Below are positions 35,034-44,258 of a stretch of 64,000 nucleotides of DNA, in pieces. The position numbers and the translations under genes are program-made. The notes under the pieces are model-generated. The model was given only the letters and a program-made list of their open reading frames with translations. It did not search any database and was not told the DNA's origin. The stretch's first letter is position 1; every line of letters starts with the position of its first letter. The DNA is from Rhizobium johnstonii 3841 (lineage in GTDB: Bacteria > Pseudomonadota > Alphaproteobacteria > Rhizobiales > Rhizobiaceae), in NCBI RefSeq assembly GCF_000009265.1, contig NC_008380.1, positions 3,787,501-3,851,500 of the forward strand, written 5' to 3'.

Positions 35034-38029
35034 TCGCCGCGACGCCTGACATTTCATTCCTCATCCCCGCCTACAATGCAGCCGATACGCTTGCCGAATG
35101 TCTTGCCAGCCTGCAGCAGCAGTCGCGATTGAACTGGCAGGCGGTCGTGGTCGATGACGGTTCGACCGACCGCACCTGGGAGGTTCTCGAGGCCATCGCA
35201 AAAAAGGACAGCCGCATTCTCCCCGCCCGTCAGCCGAATGCGGGTGCGGCCGCGGCGCGAAACCACGCCGCACGCCTCGCGGTCGCTCCCCTGCTCTGCA
35301 TGTTGGATGCCGACGACTGGCTGGATCGGACTTTCATCGAAAACATGCAGCCGGTGGCGGAGGATGCATCTCCACCAGTGATCTCCTATTGCGCCTACCG
35401 CCGTGTCGCCCCAGACGGCAGGCTGATGCAGGTCGAACAGGCTCCCATCCTGACGGGAGACGCCGCCAAGCGCGAGTTCTCCTCCTTTTGTGCACTCGCC
35501 ATCCATACGGTTGTCTTTCCCCGAAGCCTTTTTGAGCTTTTGGGCGGCATGGATGAAACATTGCAGACCTGCGAGGACTGGGATCTTTGGCTTCGCATGG
35601 CCTTTGCAGGCGCCGAATTTCGTCGTGTCGACAAGTGCCTGGCTCTCTATCGCATGAAGTCGGGCTCTTTATCCGGGGATCCGACCAAAATGATGCGTGA
35701 CACCATTCGCGTGACAACGAAGGCGCAAGCGCTGCAGATGCAGCAAGGCTTGGCGGCCGAGGGGCCGGAGACAGGTTGGATCACGCCCGCCGTCAGCCAG
35801 TTGCGTATGCTCGCCTGGGTCATCGCGGCCAAGTGCGATCCGACTTTGGATGTCGCAGCCCTCGCCGCACTGCTGCCTGGCATGCCGGACGCCGCGGGCT
35901 ACGAGAACCTCCTTGCCGGTGTAATCCTGCATGGCCTGCAGACAGGGCTCTTTATCGATCGGGCCGACGATCTCATTGATGTCAGCGATAAATGGCAGCC
36001 GACTTTCCTTTTGCTCATTCAGCTGATTCAGAAACATTCCTTCCCCGGCACTGGGCGCAAGATCATTGAGGCCGCTTCCTGGCATATATCCGCCGCAAAC
36101 CCTTTGCGGTCATTCAGGCTTGGCAATGTTCAGGTGGTCAGCGTCGCGCTCGAAACGCTTTCGCGAATCCCCAAGGCCGAACCATCAGACACGCTCATCA
36201 TGCAGGCCTTGTCCGGCGGACAGCATGTCGGCTCCTTTGTCGGGCCATTCTGGGGCGATCTTTCGATCCGGGCGCAGATCAGGCTGATCATGCATGAGAT
36301 GCAGGCAGACGAGCATCTGCAGACGCCACCCACGCTCGCCTATATCAGTTCCTGGTCAAAGGAGGCCTTACGCGGGTACAGAGCCTTCGGCGGCCTCATC
36401 ATACGAAATGGCCGGCGGCGAGGACGCCTCGAACGGCTTTTGGTGCGGATCGGACGCAACGCCCTTCTTGCCTGCGCGCCAAGCGACAAACAAGACAACG
36501 ACGCCCGGCTGTCCGACATCTTGCGGAATCTCCGGCGCGATCCGACTCCACCGCTTCCAAAGCCTTCTGGCCCGCGGCCGGAGGAAAAAAACGCGGCTCC
36601 TCCTATTCGGTCGGAGGAAGAGTATTGGGAGCATATCTTCGAACGCCCGGATCCATGGAATTACGTCTCGGTCTACGAGCAGGTTAAATATGCGCAGACG
36701 TTGAGCCTGATCCCGGAAGGGATCGAGAAGGCCCTCGAGCTCGCCTGCGCCGAGGGGATTTTTACCGAGAAGCTGGCGCAAAAGGTCGGTCGGCTGACGG
36801 CCACGGATATTTCCCAGCGAGCCGTCGACAGGGCCCTCGAGCGGTGCCACGACCACCGCAACGTCGAGCTTCGCGTTCTCGACTTCGTCAGACAAGATCT
36901 TCCGCCCAAACAGGACCTCATCATCTGCTCCGAAGTGCTTTACTACATGAAGGATGAGGAGATGCTTGCGGCCGTTTGCCGCAAGATGGCCGCAGCGTTG
37001 AAGCCGAACGGCTACCTGATCACTGCCCACGCGCATATCCGTCAGGACGAACCCGCCCGGACCGGTTTCGACTGGGGCAATCCCTTCGGTGTTGGGACGA
37101 TCAAGCAGGTTTTGGCCGCACAGCCGGGGCTGGCCCTGGAAGACACGATCGAAACCGAACTTTACGCCATCCACCGGTTCCGGAAGGGCCCTGTGGCCAA
37201 TCCCGTCCTGCGGATCGAGGATCATGGGACCCCATTGGACGCGGATGTGGCAAAGCACATCATCTGGGGACCGGCCGGCGTTGAGCGTGAGGCGGCATGG
37301 ACGACGGAAATCACGACCTCGGTTCCCATCCTCATGTATCACAGGATCGCAGACGAAGGACCCGAGGCACTCCGGCGCTTCCGCACGCCGCCTGAAATCT
37401 TCCGCAAGCAGATGCAGTTCCTTCGGCGCCAGGGTTATTACACAGTGACGGCGCAGACCCTGGCGGAGCTTCTGCGCAGCGGCAAGCCGATCCAGGGCCG
37501 GCCTGTCATGCTGACCTTCGACGATGCCTATCTGGATTTCTTTACGGACGCCTTCCCGATCCTGGCCGAGAATGATTTCGGCGCCGACGTGTTCGTGGTG
37601 ACCGATAAAGTCGGCGGTCGATCAGATTGGGATTCTGCCTATGGAGAGCCTGCACCGCTGATGTCGTGGTCGAATATTCAAGAGTTGCATCAAAAGGGCA
37701 TCAGCTTCGGCTCCCACCTCGCAACCCACACACCAGCCAGTGCGATTGATAACGAGGCCCTGCTGGCCGAAGCCACGCTTTCGCGCAATACACTGCAAAG
37801 CCGACTGGGCAGCTCCGTGGAATCCATCGCACTCCCCTATGGCGCGACGGACTTCAGGGTCCCGAGCATTCTGGCACACGCCGGCTATGGGGTCGCCTTC
37901 ACGACACAGCCGGAGAAAGCCACCTTTTCCGACAATTTCTTCGGTCTGCCACGCCTCGAAGTCCGCGGCGATCGTCCTCTTGAAGCCTTCCCTGAACTGA
38001 TGGGCCTGCCGGGAGCTTTTATCGGATGA
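35027..38029 (+). CDS. Fusion: GT2 glycosyltransferase - SAM methyltransferase - polysaccharide deacetylase
   Basis: A 1000-residue protein from ATG 35027, which overlaps the previous stop and has GGAAGAGG upstream. Domain 1 (about 8-230) is GT2: SFLIPAYNAADTLAECLAS, VVDDGSTD, MLDADDWLDRTF. A helical linker follows. Domain 2 (about 530-722) is a class I methyltransferase of the NodS/nodulation type: EEYWEHIFERPDPWNY, SAM loop ALELACAEGIFTEKLA and LIICSEVLYYMKDEEML. Domain 3 (about 763-1000) is a NodB-like deacetylase: VPILMYHR, TFDD with Asp832-Asp833, SHLATH with His897 and His901, and LPYGATD. All catalytic motifs are present. It could build, methylate and deacetylate one glycan. Substrate unknown. 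Confidence 0.85.
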   Translation: MVIAATPDISFLIPAYNAADTLAECLASLQQQSRLNWQAVVVDDGSTDRTWEVLEAIAKKDSRILPARQPNAGAAAARNHAARLAVAPLLCMLDADDWLDRTFIENMQPVAEDASPPVISYCAYRRVAPDGRLMQVEQAPILTGDAAKREFSSFCALAIHTVVFPRSLFELLGGMDETLQTCEDWDLWLRMAFAGAEFRRVDKCLALYRMKSGSLSGDPTKMMRDTIRVTTKAQALQMQQGLAAEGPETGWITPAVSQLRMLAWVIAAKCDPTLDVAALAALLPGMPDAAGYENLLAGVILHGLQTGLFIDRADDLIDVSDKWQPTFLLLIQLIQKHSFPGTGRKIIEAASWHISAANPLRSFRLGNVQVVSVALETLSRIPKAEPSDTLIMQALSGGQHVGSFVGPFWGDLSIRAQIRLIMHEMQADEHLQTPPTLAYISSWSKEALRGYRAFGGLIIRNGRRRGRLERLLVRIGRNALLACAPSDKQDNDARLSDILRNLRRDPTPPLPKPSGPRPEEKNAAPPIRSEEEYWEHIFERPDPWNYVSVYEQVKYAQTLSLIPEGIEKALELACAEGIFTEKLAQKVGRLTATDISQRAVDRALERCHDHRNVELRVLDFVRQDLPPKQDLIICSEVLYYMKDEEMLAAVCRKMAAALKPNGYLITAHAHIRQDEPARTGFDWGNPFGVGTIKQVLAAQPGLALEDTIETELYAIHRFRKGPVANPVLRIEDHGTPLDADVAKHIIWGPAGVEREAAWTTEITTSVPILMYHRIADEGPEALRRFRTPPEIFRKQMQFLRRQGYYTVTAQTLAELLRSGKPIQGRPVMLTFDDAYLDFFTDAFPILAENDFGADVFVVTDKVGGRSDWDSAYGEPAPLMSWSNIQELHQKGISFGSHLATHTPASAIDNEALLAEATLSRNTLQSRLGSSVESIALPYGATDFRVPSILAHAGYGVAFTTQPEKATFSDNFFGLPRLEVRGDRPLEAFPELMGLPGAFIG

Positions 38030-38036
38030 CAATATC

Positions 38037-39110
38037 ATGACCGGCGCAGCAGCCCCTCTCATCACCGTCGTCATACCGGCTTACAACGCTGAGAAGACGC
38101 TTGCCGAAACATTGACAAGCGTCTCCAGCCAGTCCTACGACAAGCTTGAAATCCTTGTGGTCGACGACGGGTCACGGGATGGCACCTTCGATCTTGCGAG
38201 CGACCACAGCCTGACCGATCGTCGCGTTCGTGTTCTCCGCCAGGAGAATGGTGGGGTTGCGCGCGCGCGCAACCATGGCGTCGGGGAGGCTCGCGGCCTT
38301 TATATAGCCCCCATCGATGCCGATGACTTATGGCACCCTCGGAAAATCGAGCTCCAGCTTGAGGCACTGGGCAATTTTCCGGACGGACGCGGGGTCGCCT
38401 ACAATTGGTATGCGGCGATCGACGAAAACGGCATCATTTTCGGTCATTCGCGACCGGTCCTACATCAAGGGAAAATCTTCGAACCTCTGCTAAGGGAAAA
38501 CTTCATCGGCAATGGCAGCACGCCCTTGATACCCCGAGCGGACATTCTTCGCTGCGGCGGCTATGACGCCAGCCTGCGCGACAGCGGCGCCGAGGGCTGT
38601 GAGGATCTGAAACTTTATCTGGCCCTGGCCGAAACCTTGCCCTTTGCGCTGGTTCCCGATTTCCTGACCGGTTATCGCTTCACCAAGGGAAACATGTCCA
38701 GCAACGCCTATAGGATGCTGAAGTCGCACGCCCTGGTGATGGCCCCGATCATCACGCGCTATCCACATTTTACCCGAGACATCCAGACAGCCGAATTCAA
38801 CACGGCGCGCTGGTATTTCGTGAAGGCGTTTCTCGGCAAGGATTTTGCCCAGGTCAAAAAGCTGGCGCCGATAATGGTCAGAAAATATTCCTCGCGCCTC
38901 ATTGCCCATGGCCTGCAGCAGGGCTGGCGCCAGGCAAAACGCAGCCTCCGGATGGCAAAGCACCTCCTCGGCAAGTCTTCGGCGCGGCCGAAAACCCGCG
39001 TCGCGAGCGCCCCCCTTCCGCAACCCGGAACAGCATTTAGCGATCGTTTCATGGCCGTGCCTGCCAAAGAGGAAATAGGTCTGACCTCTTCGCGGATGGG
39101 TGGACAATGA
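38037..39110 (+). CDS. Glycosyltransferase family 2
   Basis: A 357-residue protein. The GT2 core has ITVVIPAYNAEKTLAETLTS, LVVDDGSRDGT, PIDADDLWHPRK (the DxD region) and GAEGCEDLKLYLALAE. The C-terminal 100 residues are basic and lack membrane segments. It begins 7 bases after the fusion gene and overlaps the ABC exporter gene by 4 bases, so it belongs to the same operon. Close in layout to the GT at 40858, which has the same VGNGSGF or IGNGSTP type acceptor loop. Confidence 0.82.
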   Translation: MTGAAAPLITVVIPAYNAEKTLAETLTSVSSQSYDKLEILVVDDGSRDGTFDLASDHSLTDRRVRVLRQENGGVARARNHGVGEARGLYIAPIDADDLWHPRKIELQLEALGNFPDGRGVAYNWYAAIDENGIIFGHSRPVLHQGKIFEPLLRENFIGNGSTPLIPRADILRCGGYDASLRDSGAEGCEDLKLYLALAETLPFALVPDFLTGYRFTKGNMSSNAYRMLKSHALVMAPIITRYPHFTRDIQTAEFNTARWYFVKAFLGKDFAQVKKLAPIMVRKYSSRLIAHGLQQGWRQAKRSLRMAKHLLGKSSARPKTRVASAPLPQPGTAFSDRFMAVPAKEEIGLTSSRMGGQ

Positions 39111-40861
39111 ATAGGTTTCGAAAGCCGCCTTCCGCTAAACCCGCAAGGGCCTACAACCTGATTGTGGCGGCTCGGTTCCGCGAGCTTTCCCAACTCGTAC
39201 CGGCGCTGCGGCTCAAGATGACAGTGATGATCATCCTGGGAATTCTCACCGGCTTCTCGGAAATGGTCGGCATCACCTTTCTGGTCAGCCTCGTCTTTCT
39301 TCTCGGGCAGCAAGGTCCCGTTTCCGGCTCCGCCGTCGCCTGGCTTCCGGCCTTTTTCGGCGGCATCGACCTCAGTCTTTCGAAGCCTGTCCTGATCGGC
39401 ATTCTCATCGGCTCGATCCTGTTCCGGATTTTTTTGGGATGTGCTAACTCGCTCATCGCAAGCGCAGTCAACCACCGAATTAGCGACAGCATGCGAGACC
39501 GGCTCTACGCCAAGGTCTTGACCATGCCCTTCCAGCGCTTTCAGGACTATGAGCGCAGCGACCTGATCAACGTCATCGCGACCGAATCCTATGCGGTGTC
39601 ATCGGCGCATGCCAGCCTGGTACGCCTGGGTGTAAATTTCGGCACGATCGTGATCTTCGGCGTCGGCATGCTGATCATGGCCTGGCCGATCGCGTTGCTC
39701 GGGCTCGCCTTCGGCTTCATTCATAATTTCACATTGGGTTTCTTTGCCGGTGCCTACCGTCGCCTCGGCTCCTCTGCCCTGGCTGCGGTGGAAGCCTTGA
39801 CACAGTTGAGCTGGACAACGCTGCAGACTCTGAAGGCCGTTAAAAGCTTCGGCCTCGAGAACCGCCATCAGCAGCTCTTCGAAACGCTTTCCAGCGACGT
39901 CGGCCAGACCTGGCGCCGGTCGGACTGGATGGGGGCGACGACCTCGCTTCTGAGCGAAATCCTGACCTTCGGTGTCATCCTGACGATCATTCTGTCCTCG
40001 GAGTTCCTGCCGGTGGATTTCAAGGCGGCGCTCTCGGCCACCATCCTTCTTTACAGGCTTCAGCCGCATATCAAGGGATTCGACTCCCAGATCCTCAGCC
40101 TTTACGAGATGGAAGCGTCGCTGCAGAACGTCCTGGCACTGCTTGCAGAAAAGGACGACATCAAGCAGACCGCGCAAGGGGAGAAAGTCACCCGCCTGGC
40201 GGAGGCGATCGTCTTCCACGAGGTCTCGTTCGTCTATGAGCGGGCGAACGCACCGGCGGTTCACGATCTCAGCTTCTCGATCAGGGCAGGCGAAACGACG
40301 GCCCTGACGGGGCCGAGCGGCTCCGGCAAAACCACAATCCTCAACATGATTCTCGATCTCAACCCGCCGACCCAAGGCATGATCACCATTGACGGCAGGG
40401 ACCTCGCAACCATCGACCGTTCCAGCTGGCTGGAATTGCTCTCCGTGTCGGGTCAGGACGTGGAACTGATGGAGGGCACGGTCCTCGACAACATCCGGTT
40501 TCGTCGCGATATCTCGGAGCAGGATATCCGCTGGGCGGCCGATGTGGCCTGCGCAACGGAGTTCATCAACGATCTGCCGTATGGCTTCGATGAATGGCTG
40601 GGCGACGAGGCGATCCGGCTTTCGGGCGGACAAAGGCAACGCATAGGTCTGGCGCGCGCGCTCGCCGGACGGCCTCAGATCCTGCTGCTGGACGAAGCGA
40701 CGAGCGCGCTCGACGAAGAGACCGAGATGCGGGTGTTTTCGGCGATGAAAGAAGACGCCGGCAGAACGCTCATCGTCGTTAGCCATCGACCCGCTGTGGC
40801 CAGACTGATGAAGAATCGGATCGATCTCCGCCCCCCCGCTCCCACGTCGAAGCTCGGGTGA
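39107..40861 (+). CDS. ABC exporter, fused membrane and ATPase domains (MsbA/PglK-like)
   Basis: A 584-residue half-transporter. The membrane domain (about residues 35-320) has six segments. The ATPase domain (about 345-575) has Walker A GPSGSGKTT, signature LSGGQRQRIGLARAL, Walker B ILLLDEATSALDEETE and H-loop VVSHRP. It lies between two glycosyltransferase genes and overlaps both by 4 bases, so the likely cargo is a lipid-linked or free oligosaccharide made by the block. Similar exporters flip glycolipids (MsbA, PglK). No secreted-protein substrate is evident. Confidence 0.86.
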   Translation: MNRFRKPPSAKPARAYNLIVAARFRELSQLVPALRLKMTVMIILGILTGFSEMVGITFLVSLVFLLGQQGPVSGSAVAWLPAFFGGIDLSLSKPVLIGILIGSILFRIFLGCANSLIASAVNHRISDSMRDRLYAKVLTMPFQRFQDYERSDLINVIATESYAVSSAHASLVRLGVNFGTIVIFGVGMLIMAWPIALLGLAFGFIHNFTLGFFAGAYRRLGSSALAAVEALTQLSWTTLQTLKAVKSFGLENRHQQLFETLSSDVGQTWRRSDWMGATTSLLSEILTFGVILTIILSSEFLPVDFKAALSATILLYRLQPHIKGFDSQILSLYEMEASLQNVLALLAEKDDIKQTAQGEKVTRLAEAIVFHEVSFVYERANAPAVHDLSFSIRAGETTALTGPSGSGKTTILNMILDLNPPTQGMITIDGRDLATIDRSSWLELLSVSGQDVELMEGTVLDNIRFRRDISEQDIRWAADVACATEFINDLPYGFDEWLGDEAIRLSGGQRQRIGLARALAGRPQILLLDEATSALDEETEMRVFSAMKEDAGRTLIVVSHRPAVARLMKNRIDLRPPAPTSKLG

Positions 40862-41982
40862 CGGAGATGGATATGTCAACGATGTCCGGGATTCGGGTGG
40901 CCGTCGTGATCCCCGCCTATAACGCCAGAAACTACATTGCCCAGACGCTCCAGTCCGTCATCGACCAGTCCCACAGGGCCCTGGAGATCGTCATCGTCGA
41001 CGACGGCTCGACGGACGACACAGCCTCGATCTGTCGCCATTTTGCCGCGAGTGATCCAAGGATCCGGATTGTCTCGACTGAAAACCGTGGCGTCGCCGCT
41101 GCCCGCAACACCGGGATTGAAGCATCGAAATCCGACTATATCGCCTTCCTCGATGCCGACGACCTATGGCATCGGACCTATATCGAAAGAATGCTTTCGG
41201 CTCTCCATCCCCTGCCGAACACCTGGGGCGCGGTCTATGCCCTTCACCGTCTCATCGATACCGAGGGATATTGCACGAGATCCGGTTCGTCACTGAATGC
41301 CAGGGACACCATTTTCACCCGTCATCTCGTATTTCGCTTCGTCGGCAATGGCAGCGGCTTCATGGTTCGCCGCGCTGTCATTGAGAAGATCGGTGGCTAC
41401 GATTCAACTTATGCCCGGCAGGGTATCGGAGGATGCGAGGATTTCGACTTCGAACTTCGTACAGCCGAGCATTTCAAGATCGAGGCGGTGCCGTTGGGTC
41501 TAGTGGGATATCGTATTCATTCAGCAGCCATGTCTTCCGACAGGTCGCAAATGGCGCTATCGCTTCTGGCTGTGACCGAGCAATGTATCGCCCGCAATCC
41601 ACAGCTTCCGACTTTTGTCGCCAACTGCGCCCGCGCGTCGGCGCATCTTTATGCATTTTCAAAATTTGCCGCTTTGAAAGATTGGCGCCGCGCCGCGACC
41701 TCGCTCAAGCACATTTATCATCATAGCCCAATGCTTGCTTCCGACATCCTATTCAAATTGATCCTTTCAAAAGCCGACCGAGCCGCACGCAGAACATTGT
41801 CCAAAGCCTGGCCGGTCGGAGAACAAAAGAGAAAGAATTTCAGGAAATTCGAAGAGATAGACCCGCTTGTCCCATTGGTTGGCGGTTGGTCACGATTCAG
41901 GACGAAGGCATTGTTCAGGCGCTTGTCGGAGATAGATCGGTCCGGCGAATGCTCTGCAGCGACCTCGTCGCAGGAGGCTTGA
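40858..41982 (+). CDS. Glycosyltransferase family 2
   Basis: A 374-residue protein starting at GTG 40858, overlapping the exporter stop as GTGA (ATG 40867 is an alternative). GT2 motifs: RVAVVIPAYNARNYIAQTLQ, VIVDDGSTDDT, AFLDADDLWHRTY and GIGGCEDFDFELRTAE. It is the last gene of the block. A long AT-rich non-coding stretch follows. No membrane segments. Confidence 0.82.
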   Translation: MTEMDMSTMSGIRVAVVIPAYNARNYIAQTLQSVIDQSHRALEIVIVDDGSTDDTASICRHFAASDPRIRIVSTENRGVAAARNTGIEASKSDYIAFLDADDLWHRTYIERMLSALHPLPNTWGAVYALHRLIDTEGYCTRSGSSLNARDTIFTRHLVFRFVGNGSGFMVRRAVIEKIGGYDSTYARQGIGGCEDFDFELRTAEHFKIEAVPLGLVGYRIHSAAMSSDRSQMALSLLAVTEQCIARNPQLPTFVANCARASAHLYAFSKFAALKDWRRAATSLKHIYHHSPMLASDILFKLILSKADRAARRTLSKAWPVGEQKRKNFRKFEEIDPLVPLVGGWSRFRTKALFRRLSEIDRSGECSAATSSQEA

Positions 41983-42069
41983 TGGCTGCCGGCTACATAT
42001 CTGTTGGTGGCGCCAGCGCTGACGGCAGTTTTTCGCTCGGTTGCTCAAAAATCTAAAGGTTTAACAACC

Positions 42070-42086
42070 CGTCAATTCAATTGACG
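42070..42086. promoter_or_regulatory. Perfect dyad, possible operator
   Basis: CGTCAATT-C-AATTGACG, a perfect 8+1+8 palindrome after the last glycosyltransferase gene and before the putative small transcript. No other copy seen. Confidence 0.5.
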
Positions 42087-42149
42087 TGGCGATTACTCCG
42101 CTACTTTTATTACAAAATTTGCTATTTAAGCAGAATAGCAATTAGTAAA

Positions 42150-42297
42150 AAAGCGAACAAGTTATGAAAAAAGCAATCACCCCAATAATGATCTGTGACA
42201 ATACAGATTTTTACTGTAATCATGCTTACGCACGTGCAAGCATTCCTACCGGAGGACCCGTCACCCACCCCGGCGGGTCCTCGACTTTGCTTTTTGG
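42150..42297 (+). ncRNA. Candidate small RNA or leader ending in a strong terminator
   Basis: GAGGACCCG (42252-42260) pairs perfectly with CGGGTCCTC (42274-42282) around a 13-base loop, and is followed by GACTTTGCTTTTTGG. No protein gene is upstream on this strand for about 270 bases, so a short untranslated transcript is the simplest source. A short frame starting ATG AAA AAA at 42164 (60 codons) runs through the hairpin, so a leader peptide is an alternative. The 5' end is a guess. Confidence 0.35.
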
Positions 42298-43298
42298 CTG
42301 GTTGCCGCAAATGCGACAGCCGTTATCGCTGCATCAGCATAAATAGATTCTACCTCGGATGGCGATACTATGCCGTTGAGTTCGGTTTGATCAGAAAATC
42401 TCCCATCATCGGCAAGTGAAGAGCAAAATTCGGGTTCTCTTCTGTCATTATTTCGACCGTCGCCTCAATTCATCTCGGGGATGCTTTCGGATCCGCAATG
42501 AAATTGCGGAGACAGAAAGATCGTCATCAAGTCGAGATTATTATCAGATAAAACTCCATAAGTATCGCTGCCACAGTTAAGAAGAATAACGCCAAAAATC
42601 ACTATCATGTTAAAATTTAATCGTCTTGTGATTGATTTTTAAATACAACCATTGTCTGAAATTAATATTTTTACCTTCTGATAAACTTTTAATTGCTGCG
42701 CTCAATTATCGATCTCAACTTATTGTGTATACACCTTCAAAAGCATCGGCAGTACCTTCGACACCGGTACAGAAGATCTACGGAAAGCTACCTCCCGCGC
42801 CGAGTTCTCAACGACCCGGTAAATGCCTGCATCATTGGTGATGATTGTCACAGCCGATGGCCCCCAACAATCCTGAGACGGTGGCAAGGAGAAAAGTTGC
42901 CGGCGCCAATCAAGACTGCTGGATTAAAGCATAAAATATTGATAAAAAAGGATATTTCTAAATTTACTGTGACCTGCGCCGACCCAATTCGGCCGATAGT
43001 ATTCGGCCTGTCTTTTCAAAAGTCGGCATATGAGCCTGGGCTCGCCAATTGAAATACCGACACAAAACTCAACGACCTAAGACATTCCTGTCCTCTTTGA
43101 CGAGCCTCCCGATACGACACAAGCGATTGCTCGGGGCCCAGTTGACCGGTCCTGATTCAACACGCGGAGGCCAGTGAGATGGCTGACCTGTGTCGAAATG
43201 GTCGCACCTCGTAAACGAATTAACCCTTCATAAAGCATTTGCTTGCTCAACTTATAATTTGTGTCATGGTCACTGTAAGTAGTGAGGGAGCCGACCTG

Positions 43299-43505
43299 AT
43301 GAGTGATATAGCATCGCAGATTCCGGAATTTGGTTACGATGAGCGCGTGATGATCTGCCGGAAGCAGATCGAGAAGGCGGTCTATCAGTTCATTGCAAAT
43401 ACGAAGGTCGAGGGATGCGATCCGGCGGAAGTTGCAATGGCCATCGCCGACATTGCCGACGATTACATTCTGTTGCTGGCCCAGAAGCGCAACCTGACCC
43501 ATTAA
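43299..43505 (+). CDS. Small conserved-looking hypothetical protein
   Basis: A 68-residue protein from ATG 43299 with GAGGGAG upstream. Acidic and helical, with MSDIASQIPEFGYDERVMIC and AEVAMAIADIADDYILLLAQ. It has one Cys pair far apart and no membrane segment or signal. Codon use looks coding, unlike the surrounding AT-rich DNA. No family recognised. Alternative upstream starts at 43239 or 43266 lack ribosome sites. Confidence 0.55.
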   Translation: MSDIASQIPEFGYDERVMICRKQIEKAVYQFIANTKVEGCDPAEVAMAIADIADDYILLLAQKRNLTH

Positions 43506-43818
43506 GATGAAGGGTCGGTCGTTAATCGGCTGGTCGTGCAGAAGACATTGAGTGCGAAATCGCGCCGCCTCCCTGCCCGGAGGCAACGTCAGCGAAGCTG
43601 CTTACCCCCCGCTTGAAACCATCCGTGAGAAGGATTTCGAACAGCTTCTGAATAAAGCGCCAGCGGCCGGAAACGAGCCGGGCTTCCCTAACCTACAATT
43701 GACCCGAAGCGCCGAAGCAGCCCACACCGGGCGTCCGTTTCAGCGCGTTATCTCACCGCGATTGAAACAAAAGGCGCGGTTCGATTGACGACTGCTCGGC
43801 TGCGCGCAACCACACGCA

Positions 43819-43852
43819 TAACCCCGAAAATCGAAGCTGATTTTCGGGGTTA
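43819..43852. terminator. Strong hairpin downstream of the TfuA/YcaO operon
   Basis: TAACCCCGAAAATC and GATTTTCGGGGTTA form a perfect 14-bp stem with loop GAAGCT. It lies 55 bases after the last minus-strand gene. There is little of a T-run after it on that strand, so it is a likely 3' end structure rather than a textbook terminator. Confidence 0.6.
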
Positions 43853-43906
43853 TCGCGGGTTTGAAGTGATGGAGCGTTCTCGGCGCGCCCTGTCGGACGC
43901 GTCGTA

Positions 43907-44155
43907 CTAATGACTTCTCACACTCACTTGCGGAACCGGGGAGCTCAATTCGGCCAATTCCCTGGTCAAGCCCTCCCCGACCTCCTGCTTCACTGCCTCG
44001 AGCGCAAGGTCGAGGCAATTCGTCGCGAACGGCAGTTTGACATCCTGAGCCACCTGTCGCGCATAGGCGATCATCCGCGCCAACGCGACGAGCTCTTCCA
44101 GACCGTCTTCCGCCCCTTGGTCTGCATCTATCTTGACAACCGATATCACGCCCAT
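43907..44155 (-). CDS. 82-residue helical protein downstream of tfuA
   Basis: About 82 residues from ATG 44155, chosen because GGAG lies 9 bases upstream on the minus strand (TTG 44170 is an alternative). It begins MGVISVVKIDADQ. It is acidic with two helical parts (EDGLEELVALARMIAYARQ and CLDLALEAVKQEVGEGLTR) and a Ser/Pro/Val-rich tail ending SSPVPQVSVRSH. One Cys. Same strand as tfuA, 103 bases after it. It could be an accessory protein or a second modified peptide. No family recognised. Confidence 0.6.
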   Translation of the reverse strand: MGVISVVKIDADQGAEDGLEELVALARMIAYARQVAQDVKLPFATNCLDLALEAVKQEVGEGLTRELAELSSPVPQVSVRSH

Positions 44156-44258
44156 GCCCCATTTCTCCAATGAATTGAAGAAATGATACGCGTGTGGAGG
44201 TGATCCAGCCCGTGAAAAAAGCGTGACACAACCCTCGGTGACTATTGCCGGTTTCGCT

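Larger units (their letters stand above)
41983..43298. other. AT-rich gap, largely non-coding
   Basis: About 1.3 kb, visibly poorer in G+C than the flanking genes. It has short open frames (about 60-120 codons) with no ribosome sites or recognisable proteins. It does contain a 17-base dyad (42070-42086), a small inverted repeat (GCTATT / AATAGC, 42121-42139) and a strong terminator-like hairpin (42252-42297). This could be a boundary between two polysaccharide blocks, a site of past insertion, or a home for small RNAs. Confidence 0.6.

Noticed and set aside
36368..37342. 324-codon open frame on the minus strand
   Set aside because: Shadow of the methyltransferase part of the fusion gene.
39599..40879. 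426-codon open frame on the minus strand
   Set aside because: Shadow of the ABC exporter gene.
42632..43052. Short frames of 69 and 119 codons in the AT-rich gap
   Set aside because: No ribosome sites and no protein-like pattern.
43552..43788. 78-codon frame after the 68-residue protein
   Set aside because: GTG start, no ribosome site, low-complexity product; evidence too weak.
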